This document shows, in pieces, positions 41,971-52,903 of a stretch of 64,000 nucleotides of DNA (positions are counted from its first letter, which is position 1; every line of letters begins with the position of its first letter). The notes beneath the pieces were generated by a model, which made no database searches, was not told the origin of the DNA, and saw only the letters and a list, made by a program, of their open reading frames with translations. The DNA comes from Pyropia haitanensis (Eukaryota > Rhodophyta > Bangiophyceae > Bangiales > Bangiaceae). The translations under genes and the position numbers were made by a program. The stretch is from NCBI GenBank assembly GCA_008729055.1, contig SDUX01000007.1, positions 2,218,064 to 2,282,063 of the forward strand, written 5' to 3'.

Positions 41971-43220
41971 GGTGGGGGGTCTCCACGAGTGGATGACGTC
42001 CTCCCGCCGCGGCCGCGATGTAGCCCGGCGCGTGCGTTGTCACCCTACCAGGAGCGGAACACTCGGCGGCAAGAGCCCTCGCCTCGCCCGCCGCGCGGTG
42101 CCATCGCAAGCGTGCCGACCGCGGCCAGCGGCGATGGCGACCCGCCTCGCGCCGACGGCTGCGTTTCCCCCCCCCCCCTCTCTTGCGCCGAGCTTCCCTC
42201 CGCTGGCCACCACTACCGTCGTCTGGCTCCATCCGTGGGTCAAGGCGGCCTCGACCGCGCCGGGTGGAAGGACGAGGGCGGCCGCACCGCGGCATCTCGC
42301 CACTCGAGGGGAGACGCGCCTAGCACACCGGGTCGGCCGTGGAGCGAGGGAGGGAGAGGACACTTCGGCAAGCCGAGGGGGGGGCGGCGGGACGGGCTTC
42401 CCCGTATCGCGAGGGAGACTGCTGGAGGCATCGAACCTTGCTAGCCCCAATGCCACGTTTCCACTTGCTTCCATAGAGCTCGAAAGACCCTTTTTCACGT
42501 TGCGCATGGAACCGCGGCCGTCGGGTGCCATTGGGCAGCGCGGCGCCACCTGTGCGACGGTTGGCTGCTCCCGTCCGACCCGCCAGCCCATTCCCGGCAA
42601 ATCGCAAAGAAGATTCATGCGGCCGTGGCGCCGCGCGCACCCGCGCCTCCGCCACGCCCGCGCGTGTCGCTGGCGGCGGCCGCTCTCGCGTGGGGGGGGG
42701 CCGCCCTGCAGCAGCCGCGGTCGGCCGGCTGGGGCGTCGCCGATCCGGGCTGTCGGTGCCCCCCCCCTTCGCGCGCCTGCTGGCGTGAGCGCTCGCGCAG
42801 CACGCCGGTGCGTCTGGTCAGGCCCCCAATCCCGCCCACACCTACACCCCACCCGCTTGCTCCCGCACGAACGCTGGACGGACGTGCTGCCACAGCAACC
42901 CGCGGTTTGCCCCCACACGAACGCTGGACGGACGTGCGGTCACAGCAACCGCGGTGACCCTCACCGTCCACCCTTCCTCCCCGTGACAGCGACTGGGGTA
43001 CTTCGCACGTCGGCGACTGCTGGCACCCGAACGTTGTTCGCTGGTCTAGGTTTTTCCTGTCTCTGCCTGTCCCCGCTCCCGTCCCCTCCTGTTGCTGACC
43101 TTCCTCCTCGTCGCTAGTACTACCAGCCCTCCTCTCCCTCCCCCCGTTTTTCAAGCGTCACCCCGGTGCTCTTTGTCTTCCCCCCCTTCCCACTGCACCT
43201 GTCCTCCTCTTGTTCTCACC
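41971..43220. other. Intergenic before glucose-6-phosphate isomerase
   Basis: Frames are open on both strands but read as Arg/Pro/Ala composition. A two-copy tandem repeat at about 42855-42955 carries ACGAACGCTGGACGGACGTG. The last 130 bp before the ATG are pyrimidine-rich. No gene seen. Confidence 0.5.
42855..42955. repeat. Two-copy tandem repeat of about 51 bp
   Basis: ACGAACGCTGGACGGACGTG occurs twice about 51 bp apart, each followed by a CACAGCAACC word. It lies about 270 bp upstream of the isomerase start. No function inferred. Confidence 0.7.
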
Positions 43221-45137
43221 ATGGCGGACGCGGCCTTTGTCGGGTTGACCGCGGCGGCGGCCCGCCAAACGCTGCCGCAGCAGATGCGGCGCGTCCTGTC
43301 TACGTCTACGAGCCGGCCCCTGCCGCGGCGATCGGCTGGTGCCGCTCCCGCCGGGGGCGCCCCCCTCCGGATGGTGGCCGCCGAGCCGGTGCCGTCGGGG
43401 TCGCCCGCCCCCAACCCCCCCTCCCCCCCATCGACGCGGCTTATCTCGCACACGCCCGAATGGGCGGCGCTTCTCGCGCACAAACGGGAAGTCATTGACC
43501 CTTCGCACCTGCGGGAGCTGCTGACCGACGTGCCCCGCACGATGGCCCTCTACGCCGAGCACGACGGCGTGTCGCTCGACTATGCGCGCCAGCGGGTGAC
43601 GGTCGACACGATGCGGCTGCTGTTTGACCTGGCCAAGGCGGCCAACCTGCAAGGCAAGATGGCGGCCATGGCGCGGGGCGACCGCATCAACAAGACGGAG
43701 GACCGGTCGGTGCTGCACATGGCGCTGCGGGCGGCCAAGGGGGACACCCTCATGGTCGACGGCGTGGACGTGAACGCTGACGTCTGGAACGTCCTTGACC
43801 GCATCCGGACGTTTACGGAACGGGTGCGGTCGGGGGAGCACCGGGGTGCCACCGGCAAGGTCATTAAGAACGTGATTGCGGTGGGCATTGGCGGCTCGTA
43901 CCTCGGCCCTGACTTTGTGCACGAGGCGCTAAAGACGGACCGGGATGCGTCCAAGGCAGCCGGTGATCGCACGCTCCGTTTCCTCTCCAACGTAGACCCC
44001 GTGGACGTCCTCCGCAACACCCGGGACCTGGACCCCGAGGAGACGGTGGTGGTGGTCATCTCCAAGACGTTTACGACGCGGGAGACCAAGGTGAATGCCA
44101 AGACGCTGCGCGACTGGCTCCGCAACTCGATGGGCCGCGCCCCCGAGGTGGTTGCCCAGCACATGGTGGCGTGCTCCACCAACATGGAGGGCACGTCTGA
44201 GTTTGGCATCAGCCCCGAGAACGTGTTTCCGTTTTGGGACTGGGTTGGCGGCCGCTTTTCCGTGTGCTCCTCTGTGGGTGCGCTGCCCATTGCGCTGCAG
44301 TACGGCTTTGACTCGTTTGAGCGGTTCCTTGAAGGCGCCCGCTCCATGGACCAGCACTGGCTGACGGCGCCGATGGAGCGCAACCTACCCGTCTTGATGG
44401 GCCTCTTGGGCGTGTGGAACATGTCCTTCCTCGGCTACAGCACCCGCGCGCTGCACCCGTATACAGAGGCGCTGCTCAAGTTCCCTGCGCACGTGCAGCA
44501 GGTGGACATGGAGTCCAACGGCAAGCACGTGACGCTCGACGGGGACCTGGTGGACTACCCGGTGGGGGAGGTGGACTTTGGGGAGCCCGGCACCAACGGC
44601 CAGCACTCGTTCTTCCAGCTCCTCCACATGGGCCAAACCGTCCCGTGCGACTTTATCGGCTTTATGGAGTCGCAAAACCCCATCTGTGAGGAGGGGGAGC
44701 CCGTCTCCAATCACGACGAGCTGGTGGCCAACTTTTTCGCGCAGCCCGACGCGCTGGCGAATGGCAAGACCGCCGACGAGTGCCGCGCCGAGGGCCGCGC
44801 CGAGGAGCTCGTCCCGCACGTGACCTTCCTCGGCAACCGCCCGTCCGTGTCGCTGCTGCTGCCCATCTGCAACGCGTACAGCTGCGGCCAGCTGCTGGCG
44901 CTGTACGAGCACCGGACGGCGGTGGAGGGCTTCATCTGGAATATCAACTCGTTTGACCAGTGGGGGGTGGAGCTGGGCAAGGTGCTCGCCATCAAGGTGC
45001 GGCAGCAGATCAACCAGACGCGCTACCACAACCGGCCGATCAAGGAGACGTTCAACGCGTCGACGACGCGGCTGCTGGACCGCTTCCTCAATGGCAGCGT
45101 CGGGTGTGCGTTTGAAGACATTGTGGTGGATGAGTAG
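43221..45137 (+). CDS. GPI: Glucose-6-phosphate isomerase
   Basis: 638 residues from ATG 43221 to TAG 45135. It interconverts glucose-6-phosphate and fructose-6-phosphate in glycolysis and gluconeogenesis. Signatures are AVGIGGSYLGP near 222, the first PGI signature DWVGGRFSV near 340, EPGTNGQHSFFQLLH near 455 (catalytic Glu/His region), and the second signature FDQWGVELGKVLA near 579 with the catalytic Lys. The length exceeds the roughly 550 residues usual for the family. About 75 residues at the N-terminus, rich in Ala, Arg, Ser and Pro and poor in acidic residues (RRVLSTSTSRPLPRRSAG), precede the conserved TPEWAALLAHKREV. That lead resembles an organelle transit peptide, so the protein may be plastidic. 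A cytosolic form cannot be excluded. Confidence 0.95.
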   Translation: MADAAFVGLTAAAARQTLPQQMRRVLSTSTSRPLPRRSAGAAPAGGAPLRMVAAEPVPSGSPAPNPPSPPSTRLISHTPEWAALLAHKREVIDPSHLRELLTDVPRTMALYAEHDGVSLDYARQRVTVDTMRLLFDLAKAANLQGKMAAMARGDRINKTEDRSVLHMALRAAKGDTLMVDGVDVNADVWNVLDRIRTFTERVRSGEHRGATGKVIKNVIAVGIGGSYLGPDFVHEALKTDRDASKAAGDRTLRFLSNVDPVDVLRNTRDLDPEETVVVVISKTFTTRETKVNAKTLRDWLRNSMGRAPEVVAQHMVACSTNMEGTSEFGISPENVFPFWDWVGGRFSVCSSVGALPIALQYGFDSFERFLEGARSMDQHWLTAPMERNLPVLMGLLGVWNMSFLGYSTRALHPYTEALLKFPAHVQQVDMESNGKHVTLDGDLVDYPVGEVDFGEPGTNGQHSFFQLLHMGQTVPCDFIGFMESQNPICEEGEPVSNHDELVANFFAQPDALANGKTADECRAEGRAEELVPHVTFLGNRPSVSLLLPICNAYSCGQLLALYEHRTAVEGFIWNINSFDQWGVELGKVLAIKVRQQINQTRYHNRPIKETFNASTTRLLDRFLNGSVGCAFEDIVVDE

Positions 45138-45715
45138 GCGTCTGGCGGCTGGCGGCAGGCGACCCGCGGCTGGTGGTTGGGGGTCGGGGGCGGGCGGTCG
45201 GTGGTGGTTACGGGCGGCAAGGGACGGGTGGCGGTGGGGTGCGCCGTGGCGTTGAGTGCGTTGCGGGTTGAGTGCGAGGGCGGCGGGGACGGGTTGGGGT
45301 CTAGGCGAGGGTCGGGGCGGGGTCAGGCGCGCGCTTGTGACGCGGCGTGCGCCGGGGCGGGGTCCGTCCCGCCTCGGCCGCGCCGGTCTTCCACCCTGTG
45401 GCTGGTCTGTACCACTAAGTGTCTGCACAGTAAGGAAAGTAAACACACAAAGAAGCGCCGGAACGGGACGAGTGTGGCCGGTAGAGATACATGAGTAAGC
45501 TTTCGTTAGTGTGCGTACGGTGGGCGGGAGGGCGTCCGCCCCCGCCCCACGTGCCGTCAACCCCGCTGCGCGGTCCCCCCCCATTTACCAGTACGCCACC
45601 CGTGGACTGTGCGGGGCGCCCGGCCCGCTCCCCGTGGCCGCCGCCGCGCCCCCGTTGCCCCACTCCCCGGCACCCCCGGCCGCCGCGTCGCCGCCTCCCC
45701 CCGTGTCCGCCGCGA
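45138..45715. other. Convergent 3' intergenic region
   Basis: Lies between the isomerase (plus) and the membrane-protein gene (minus). A stretch at 45410-45500 is A/T-richer (GTAAACACACAAAG) and may hold a transcript 3' end. No gene seen. Confidence 0.5.
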
Positions 45716-46006
45716 CTAGCGCCGCCCAGTCGTGGGGCGCCCCCCCCCACCCCCCCCGCCCTCCCTCTGGGTATCCCCGGCGGGCGCCGCCGCCGCCGCC
45801 GCCGGCGTCTCCCCCCTCCCCCCCCCCCCCCGTCTATCCCGCCGCCGCTCCCGCCCTCGCCCGCGGCTGTCCCCCCGCGGCCCGCCGCCGTCGCCCGCCA
45901 CCGCCGGGCGCCCCCGCGCCACCGACCACGGCGACCGCTCCGGCGGAGGCCGCGACGGCACGCGGTGCCGGCGGGGCGGCCGCCCCTCCCCCCGGCGGCC
46001 GTACCC

Positions 46007-46041
<35 letters not shown>

Positions 46042-47321
46042 GCGACCGCAGCGACCGCGACGCCGGCGACCGTGGCGACCGCGGCGACCGGGGCGACCGC
46101 GGCGGCAGCCGCTGCGGCGGCGGCACCACCACCACGTGCACGCCAATGTCGTACGTCCCACCGCGGCGGTGGGCGGCCGCGCCGAGCGTGGCGGCCCCCC
46201 CCAGGAGCGCCGCGGCGCCCGCGAGCACCCCCGCCGGCGGCAGCGGCACAGCACCCGCGGCGACGGCGGCGGCGGCGACGGCGGCGGGCGCGGCGACCTG
46301 CGCCGCCGCGACGGCAACGGCGGGGAGGCGCTTGAGGGCGGCCGCCGCCGCGGCGGTGCCCACCACGGCCGTCGCGACGAGGCCCGCCGCGGCGGGCGTC
46401 GCGAGGCGCTCGACCAGCGGCAGCGCCGCCGCCACCGCCGCGGCGGCTGGGGGCGACCCGCCCCCCGCGCCCGCTCCGCCCGCCGCCGCGGATGCCAGCA
46501 GCGGCGCGGCGCCGCCGCCGAGGCGGGCGGCAAACCCGGCCACCGCCGCGGCGGCGGCGGCCCCCCCCGCGGCGGCGGCAAGCGCCGCGGCGGCCGCCCC
46601 AAACACCCCCCCCAGGAGCACAAACAGCGGCAGGCCCGCGGCGAGCTCCTTGACCGCCCCCAGGTAGACGACGCCCGCGGCCGACGCGGCGAGCGCCGCC
46701 GCCGCGGCCGCCACCTCGCCCGCCCGGCCGCCGCCGCCGCCGCCGCCACCGCCGCCGCCGCCGCTGCCGGCAGGTGGGGTGGCGAGCAGCGCGACCACCC
46801 CGGCCGCCGCGGCGGCGACGCCCGCCGCCTCCTCCGTCGTGACGGGCGCGCCGCCGGCGGCGAGCGCCGCCACCGCCAGCACCGCGTGGCAATTGGCCAG
46901 CAGCCACAGGCGGGGGAGCGCCGCGGCCGGCGCGCCCGCGACGGGGGCGGCCCCTCGGGCCGCCGCCGCCGCGTCGAGCGCCACGGAAAACGCGCCGACG
47001 CACCCCGCCTGCGCGACGGCCGCGACGCCGAGCAGCCACGCGGTCTGCCGCGACGCGGCCGCCGCGCGCGCGGCGGGCGGGCACGCCAGCCACTGGTACG
47101 CGGCGAGCGGTGACACGGCCGCGGCGGCGGCGGCGGCGAGGCCCGCCGCCGCGGCGGCGCCCGTCAGCGGCGGCGACACGAGCGCGGCGAGGCCGGGGGG
47201 GGTCGCCGCCGCGCCCGCGACAGCGAGCAGCGCGTAGCCGGTGGCGTTGACCGTCGCGTGCACGTCCATGACCACGTGGGGGGGCGCGCCGCTGCCGCTG
47301 CCGCCGACGGTCGTCGCACCT

Positions 47322-47358
<37 letters not shown>

Positions 47359-48052
47359 ACGCCTCTGCGCCGCCGGGGGTGCCGCCGCCACCGCCACCGC
47401 CTGCGTCCGCCACGAGCAGCGACGCGTCAATGTTGGCCAACGGCGGCAGGTCGGGCAGGTCGGGCAGGTGGAGGCTGGGGAGGCGGGGCACAAACGGGGA
47501 CCCCGGCCCCCCCCCCCCCCACCGCAGGTGTGAGGAGCCTGGCGTGCCGCCGCCGTCACTGGCGCCACCGTCGGCCGCGCGGCGACCGCGCGACGCCCCG
47601 CGGCCGGCCGTGCCCCCCTTGAACGACCCGCTCCCCCCCGACGACCAGCCGTCCACGTCCAACTCCCCAGACGTGGCCGACGACGGCCGCCGACGGCGGC
47701 GGCGGGCCGAGAAGCCGTCCCCCCCCCCCCCCTCCCCGAGCCCCGGCGGCACCAGCAGCATCATAGGCGACCGCGTGCCGCCGCCACCGCCGGCTGTCGG
47801 CACCAGCAGGGCCTCCCCCGCGGCCAGGTGGGCGTCGTCATACAGGTCCCCCACAGCACCGCCGTCGGCGGCGACCACCGAGACCGCCACCGCCGGCGGC
47901 CGCCGCCGCTCGGGGGACACCCCCGGCGTGCCGACATAGTGGTCGGGCGGCCCCGTATCCCAGCCCGTGCTATACCGGACGGTGCGGCGGGAGAAGCTGC
48001 TCCGCAGCGCCGGCGGCGGGGGCGGCGTCGTCACGGCGCTGCTATCGCGGCG

Positions 48053-48087
<35 letters not shown>

Positions 48088-48272
48088 GGTCGTCGTCCCC
48101 GTCCCAGCCGCCCATCAGCGTCTGGTCATCGACCCACTCGGCGCGCCACGCCGACGCGCCGACCGCCCCGTAGCGCCGCGTCGGCGGCTCGCCCACCCGC
48201 ACCGACGTCAAGGGCGTACAGGCGGACGGCAGCGCGTCGGTGCTGTCCCCACCGCGGGCGGCCGCCGCGTCC

Positions 48273-48308
<36 letters not shown>

Positions 48309-48540
48309 CACGCCCACCACCCACTGACGCCGCCGCTGCCGCCCGGCGCGGCCGCCGCCGGCGACGTCCACCCCTGCAGCGCCGCGGCGCTCAGCGGGGA
48401 CCACTCGACGGAAGCGTGCGGCGCGCCGGCGGCGGCGGCCGCGGCGGCGGCCGACGCCGCCGACGCCGCCAGCCCGCCGCTGCCGCCGGCGGGTGGGTCG
48501 GGCGTGGCCGCGGGGGCGCCGCCGCCGCCGGCGGCGCCGC

Positions 48541-48591
<51 letters not shown>

Positions 48592-49001
48592 TGGCCGAGG
48601 TGGCCCCCTCGGCCGCCGCGGCGGCGGCCGCCCCGCCGTGGGCGCGGTGGAACCCCCCCGGCTCTTGCGGGTCGGCCAGCCCCTGGTGGGGCGGCCGGGA
48701 GAGGGCGACCCGCGCTCCCCCGTGCCCCCCCCCCCCACCTCCTCCTCCTCCCCAGGCCACCCCGCTGGCGGCCCATTCTCTCCCTCCCACGCGCCCACCC
48801 CCCCCCCTCCAGCCGGCCGGCGTCGTACCCCCCCCAGCTGCTCCCCCCGGTCGGCGGCGCCGCCGGCTCGACGGCGAGCGCGTCGAGCAGCGCCGCCGCG
48901 GACCCGACGCCCAGCTCCCGCGCGACCGCCTCGAGGTCCACCCGCAGCACCGCGCCGCCGCCATCGTCGCCGGCCGCCGGTGGCGCCACCGCCGCGGCCA
49001 T
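45716..49001 (-). CDS. Multi-pass membrane protein, drug/metabolite-transporter-like C-terminal half
   Basis: ATG at 49001 opens a frame with VLRVDLEAVARELGVGSAAA and LLDALAVEPAAPP. Near 48795-48805, at a run of nine G on the minus strand, the protein-like sequence moves to the frame that then stays open to TAG 45718. That frame contains VEWSPLSAAALQGW, AWRAEWVDDQTLMGGWDGDD, SLHLPDLPDLPPLANIDASL, and from about 47290 a series of roughly ten hydrophobic helices (ATVNATGYALLAVAGAAATP, LPRLWLLANCHAVLAVAALA, GVVYLGAVKELAAGLPLFVL, LVATAVVGTAAAAAALKRLP). The final pair, VAVAAAQVAAPAAV and AGVLAGAAALLGGAATLGAA, is arranged like the end of EamA/DMT transporters. The C-tail is Pro/Arg-rich. Membrane protein: confident. 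DMT family: tentative. Confidence 0.6.
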
Positions 49002-50200
49002 GGCCACGCGCGAAAAACAAAAAAAAAGGACGATGAGCGGGCGGGGGGGGGGGGGAAGCGCACCGCCGCGGCCGCCGCGAGGCGGCAGCGTAGGGGGGGC
49101 ACGGGTGTGCCCGCGAGGGGGGGCGGGGGGGGGGGGCCGCCGCTGGGGCCGGCCGCGCCGCCGCCACGCGTCGGGCTGGCAAGACGGGGGAGGAGCGGCG
49201 GCGGCCGCGGCGTGGGGTGGCGGCGGTCCCCCCCCCCCCCCCCAAACCCCCACAACACGACGGGTCGGCCGCCGCGACCGCGACCGCGACCGCGACCGCG
49301 ACCGCGACCGGCGACCGCGGCGGCGGCGGCGGGGGTGGCTGGCGCGGCCGCCGGCCGGGCGTGCCCCGTCGCCGCCGCGCGGCGGGTGAGGCGGGGGGGG
49401 GGGGGGGGGATAGAGTTGTCCTCCTTTCTGGGGAAAGATTGCGATGAAGGGGATTTACGGGAAGGTCAGTCAGGCCATTCACTGTCAGATGGGCGGCGGC
49501 GCCAGCAGCGGCGCCTGCGGCTCTCAAGGCAGACGGCTGGCAAATGCCGCGCAGGAGAAGCGTCCTTACACACCAGGAGACTTGCAATCGGAGAGAGATA
49601 CGAGCTCCGCTTCATGTATCTGCCAATAGGAGGGCGTGGGCGGTGCCACGTGGTGGGTCTCGCGATGGAAATGAAAGGAAAGATCTCTTTCAAGAAAACG
49701 GCCTTGACGGCCTCTGTGCGCGCAAGAAAGAAATTTCCTGCATTTTTCCATACGTGGCGGTAAACTCGACAGCACTAGGGGGGGAGCGCGGCGGCCGCCG
49801 CCAACGCCGCCGCGTATATAGATAAACACTCCACATTGGCCCCCCTCTCAGTGAGCGTACGGGCACCCCAAAGCCAATATGAAAATCGGCACCTGATTGG
49901 ACGTCGCGTGCCTGTCTTATGAGCCCGCCTCACGGTCCAGAACGGGGCACGCCAGCGTGCACGAGCGCGCGCGCCCCTCCGTCAATTGGCGCACCGGACG
50001 CACAAGCGTTACGCCCCGCTTGACGCGGCGCGGATGCACTCGCTTCGTGCAGCGGCCAGCAACGTGGCGATGCGGCATCCGCCACCACCAGATCGCCCGC
50101 CGTCCCACCGTCGTGGCGCCCGCGACCGCCTGCGCGATCGTGCATTACCCTGCAGCTTCCTCCTCCGCCTCCGCCGGTAGCGGCAGCCGCAGCCGTCTCT
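49002..50200. other. Intergenic with GCGACC hexamer repeat
   Basis: About six GCGACC-type hexamers lie at 49276-49312. 49420-49900 is less GC-rich and includes TATATAGATAAACA at 49813-49826. Open frames here lack protein character. The region probably holds the promoter of the minus-strand membrane-protein gene and the left flank of the mobile-element nest. Confidence 0.45.
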
Positions 50201-50204
50201 TCTC

Positions 50205-50874
50205 GTGCACTTTCCCCGTTGCCGCCCCCCCGTTGCTGGTGTACTGCAGCGCTTTCCCCTGCTTCACCGCTTTCTTGCCACATTTTGTGGCCGCCGCTCC
50301 CCTCTCGCCTCATCCTCCTACGCCCCGCCGACGCCGCTGCTCGCTTCCCCGTTGCTGTCCCCCCGTTGCTGGTGTACCTCGGCTCCTTCCCCTGTTCCAC
50401 CGGTTGTTCGCCACTTTGGGTGGCCGCCGCTCCCCCCTCGCCTCATCCTGTTACGCCCCGCCGACGCCGCTGATCGCTTCCCTGTTGCCGCCCCCCCGTT
50501 GCTTGTCTTCCTGGGCTCCTTCCCCTGTTCCACCGGTTGTTCGCCACTTTGGGTGGCCGCCGCTCCCCCCTCGCCTCATCCTGTTACGCCCCGCCGACGC
50601 CGCTGATCGCTTCCCTGTTGCCGCCCCCCCGTTGCTTGTCTTCCTGGGCTCCTTCCCCTGTTCCACCGGTTGTTCGCCACTTTGGGTGGCCGCCGCTCCC
50701 CCCTCGCCTCATCCTGTTACGCCCCGCCGACGCCGCTGATCGCTTCCCTGTTGCCGCCCCCCCGTTGCTTGTCTTCCTGGGCTCCTTCCCCTGTTCCACC
50801 GGTTGTTCGCCACTTTGGGTGGCCGCCGCTCCCCCCTCGCCTCTTCCTTGATGACCCTGCCGTCGCCGCTGCTC
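50205..50874. repeat. 133-bp tandem repeat, five copies
   Basis: The word CCGACGCCGC recurs at 50328, 50461, 50594 and 50727, exactly 133 bp apart, and a diverged unit lies on either side. The central copies are almost identical and the outer ones diverge, typical of an array grown by unequal exchange. Since 133 is not a multiple of 3, the open frames here cycle through the three phases and do not represent a protein. It lies just upstream of the interrupted transposase-like ORF and may be subterminal repeat DNA of that element. Confidence 0.9.
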
Positions 50875-51054
50875 GCTGCTACCGTCTTCCTGCGGCGGTT
50901 TTCCCTACCGCCCCCCCCTTCGCTGCTTCCGCTACTTCACCCCCCTGTCGCCGCTTTCCGCAGCTGCCGCCCTCTCTCGCTGTGCTTCTGCTCCATCCAC
51001 TCCGCGGCTCCCCCATCCGCCACGCTGTGATCTGGCCCGTTGCTGAGAGGCCAG

Positions 51055-52258
51055 ATGATGGACGAGCGAGGCGGTATCGCCGAGCGGCTGGGGACTGTTG
51101 CGGCGGCTGAGGGCGTAGTCGCCCACGTTGTGGATGGCGAAGCCGTGCTTGGACCCGCAACTAGTGGTGGAGACGGGCTGTTGCGCGGCGTCCTCGTCCA
51201 CGACGACGATCGGGTGATGATGTACACCGTCGACGCAGACAGTCTTCTGGGGCCTGTCAACGGTGCTACTGGCCCTGAGGACGCTCTTGACTCGGCGGAC
51301 GCTGACCGTCCGCCGTCGGTGGGAAGTTTCGCGTCATCCTCCGACGCGGCCAGCACCTCCGACGTCGGGACAGTGGGGGATCCTGGCAGCCAGTTGGAGT
51401 TGGAGGTCGACAGCGCTGCACGTCTCAACCTCGACGTGCGAGATGATGCGCGGCATCATCGCCTACCTGAAGCAGAAGACGACCTGCCCGGCGACCGGCC
51501 TGCACATTGGCCGCGCCCTGGCCCTGGCAGACCGAGAGGGTCGGCGCTGGACATGCGCGCGTCGTTGAAGGACGTTCTGGTCATCATTTTTTGCAGGCAA
51601 GCGGCCGCTGCGCTAGCGCTGCACGACGGACCCACAGAGGCCGCCGAGAGCGACCTGGACGGCAAGGTGGAGGCGCTGGACAACTTGCGCCGCACGCGTG
51701 GCTACATTCGGGATGATGTGCTGGCAAGCAAGGCGTGGTCCCTGCGGCGGAGCGGCTCTGTCGGGGCGCTCATCAAGTTCAAGGACAATGGTGCACGGGA
51801 CCACCAGACGCGCGACGCCAACCTCGCCATTGAGGTCACCCTCTCTACCACGGGAGACTTGGTGGTGTGCTGCAGCCGGACAGCTGAGGATTGCTTAGCT
51901 GCAGCGGGATGTGCCCAGCGGCAGGTGGTCTCCGAGGCGCTGACCGAGGTTCGCACGGCGGCAAGCATGTCCCTGCCGGAGCTGGTCAACACGCTGAGTG
52001 ACGACTTGCGTGTGTCGTCGATGCAGGAAGGGGCGGCTGTGCTGTACGGCAAGACGCTGTGCGTGGTTCGACGGGCGGGCGCCAGTTGGCCTTTCGCGGT
52101 GGTCCGGCGCAAGCCGAACGGGACATGGCAGTGCCACGCCTGTCAAGTTGGGGCGGGTACCTGCACGCACGCGCGCGCAGCAGCGGAGGCAGTGGTCGAC
52201 GAGCAGTCGGACGCATCGGACACGGACGATGGCGAGGATGTCCGCGGCGGTCCACGAG
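51055..52258 (+). pseudogene. 5' part of a SWIM/KDZ-type transposase-like ORF, cut by an LTR retrotransposon
   Basis: The frame from ATG 51055 stays open to the left LTR boundary at 52258. Recognisable parts: EVTLSTTGDLVVCCSRTAED, then WPFAVVRRKPNGTWQCHACQ and GAGTCTHARAAAEAV, which together hold a C-x2-C-x6-C-x-H cluster of the SWIM zinc-finger kind. An acidic linker follows. At 51430-51565 a different frame reads better (CEMMRGIIAYLKQKTTCPAT, HIGRALALADREGRRW). TTTTTTGCAG at 51587-51596 could be a 3' splice site, but I found no 5' site that joins the frames, so a small intron or frameshift remains open. The ORF continues in frame at 63327 beyond the inserted element. Such SWIM plus cysteine-cluster proteins accompany KDZ-superfamily DNA transposons or genes derived from them; that assignment is inference. 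Confidence 0.6.
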
Positions 52259-52901
52259 TGTGGCATATATACGCCTGGGGGGCGCGCAGGGGCCGTCCAC
52301 GGCTAAGTGGACGGCACGCGCCGCAGCCCCACGGGCGGCCACACCCGCCGAGGGCGTCGTCGCAACCCCTCTCCCCGACCCCTGTAAAAGGGTCGGGCGG
52401 CGCACCGGGCCCGAACGGTCGCGTCACGGGTGGGGCTAGCCCCCCCCCCTAGGTCGCTTGTGATTGGGTCGAAGGCGTGCGCCGGCGGGCGATCCTTCGA
52501 CCCGAGGGACAGCTCCCGGGCCGGGGGAGGACGGCCGCGGGAGCTGGATCGAGTACTCCCTGTGACGATCGATAGGATCGACCTATCGATTGTGGTACGC
52601 CCTTTCGGGGGGTACTCACCAATTTCGCATGCAATTATCGTCTTGGAGGGATTTCGCTTCTATTTCTTAGGACAGGTCGACCCTGCCCGGTCGACCTGTC
52701 CGATCGAGGGTTGCGGCGGGCGCGCGCGTGCCTCTTCTGGGCACGCGACGGCGTTCTCGCCCCGCTTCTCCCTGCTCGTCAGGTCTAAACGTATCCTTCT
52801 TTGTCCCGCTTACTTGCCATAGTCTTGGCACTGCGGTTACGGGTTTGTGCGTCAACCCTCCCCCCTGATTACGGTACCCTGTGGACACCCGACTTGCCAC
52901 A
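52259..52901 (+). repeat. Left LTR (643 bp)
   Basis: Starts TGTGGCATATATACG and ends CGACTTGCCACA. It holds six inverted repeats, five exact: GCCGTCCAC at 52292 with its complement at 52307; CCCGACCC at 52374/52390; GGGTCGAAGG at 52466/52494; AGCTCCCG at 52511/52538; ATCGATAGG at 52568/52582; and GGACAGGTCGACC at 52670/52689. CTGTAAAAG at 52382 sits in the loop of the second and is the best TATA-like word. The U3/R/U5 borders cannot be set from sequence alone. Confidence 0.95.
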
Positions 52902-52903
52902 TT

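Noticed and set aside
49897..50739. 280-codon ORF in the 133-bp array
   Set aside because: The repeat length is not a multiple of 3 and the translation merely cycles phases; repeat-driven.
50205..50874. Array considered as CRISPR-like
   Set aside because: Units are contiguous 133-bp repeats without unique spacers, in a eukaryotic context.
52263..52272. CATATATACG at the LTR start as the element's TATA box
   Set aside because: It is within 15 bp of the LTR edge, so transcription from it would leave almost no U3; CTGTAAAAG further in is more plausible.
52430..52822. ORF inside the left LTR and its copy at 62850-63242
   Set aside because: Identical in both LTRs because the LTRs are identical; no domain, crosses hairpins, no reason to call it coding.
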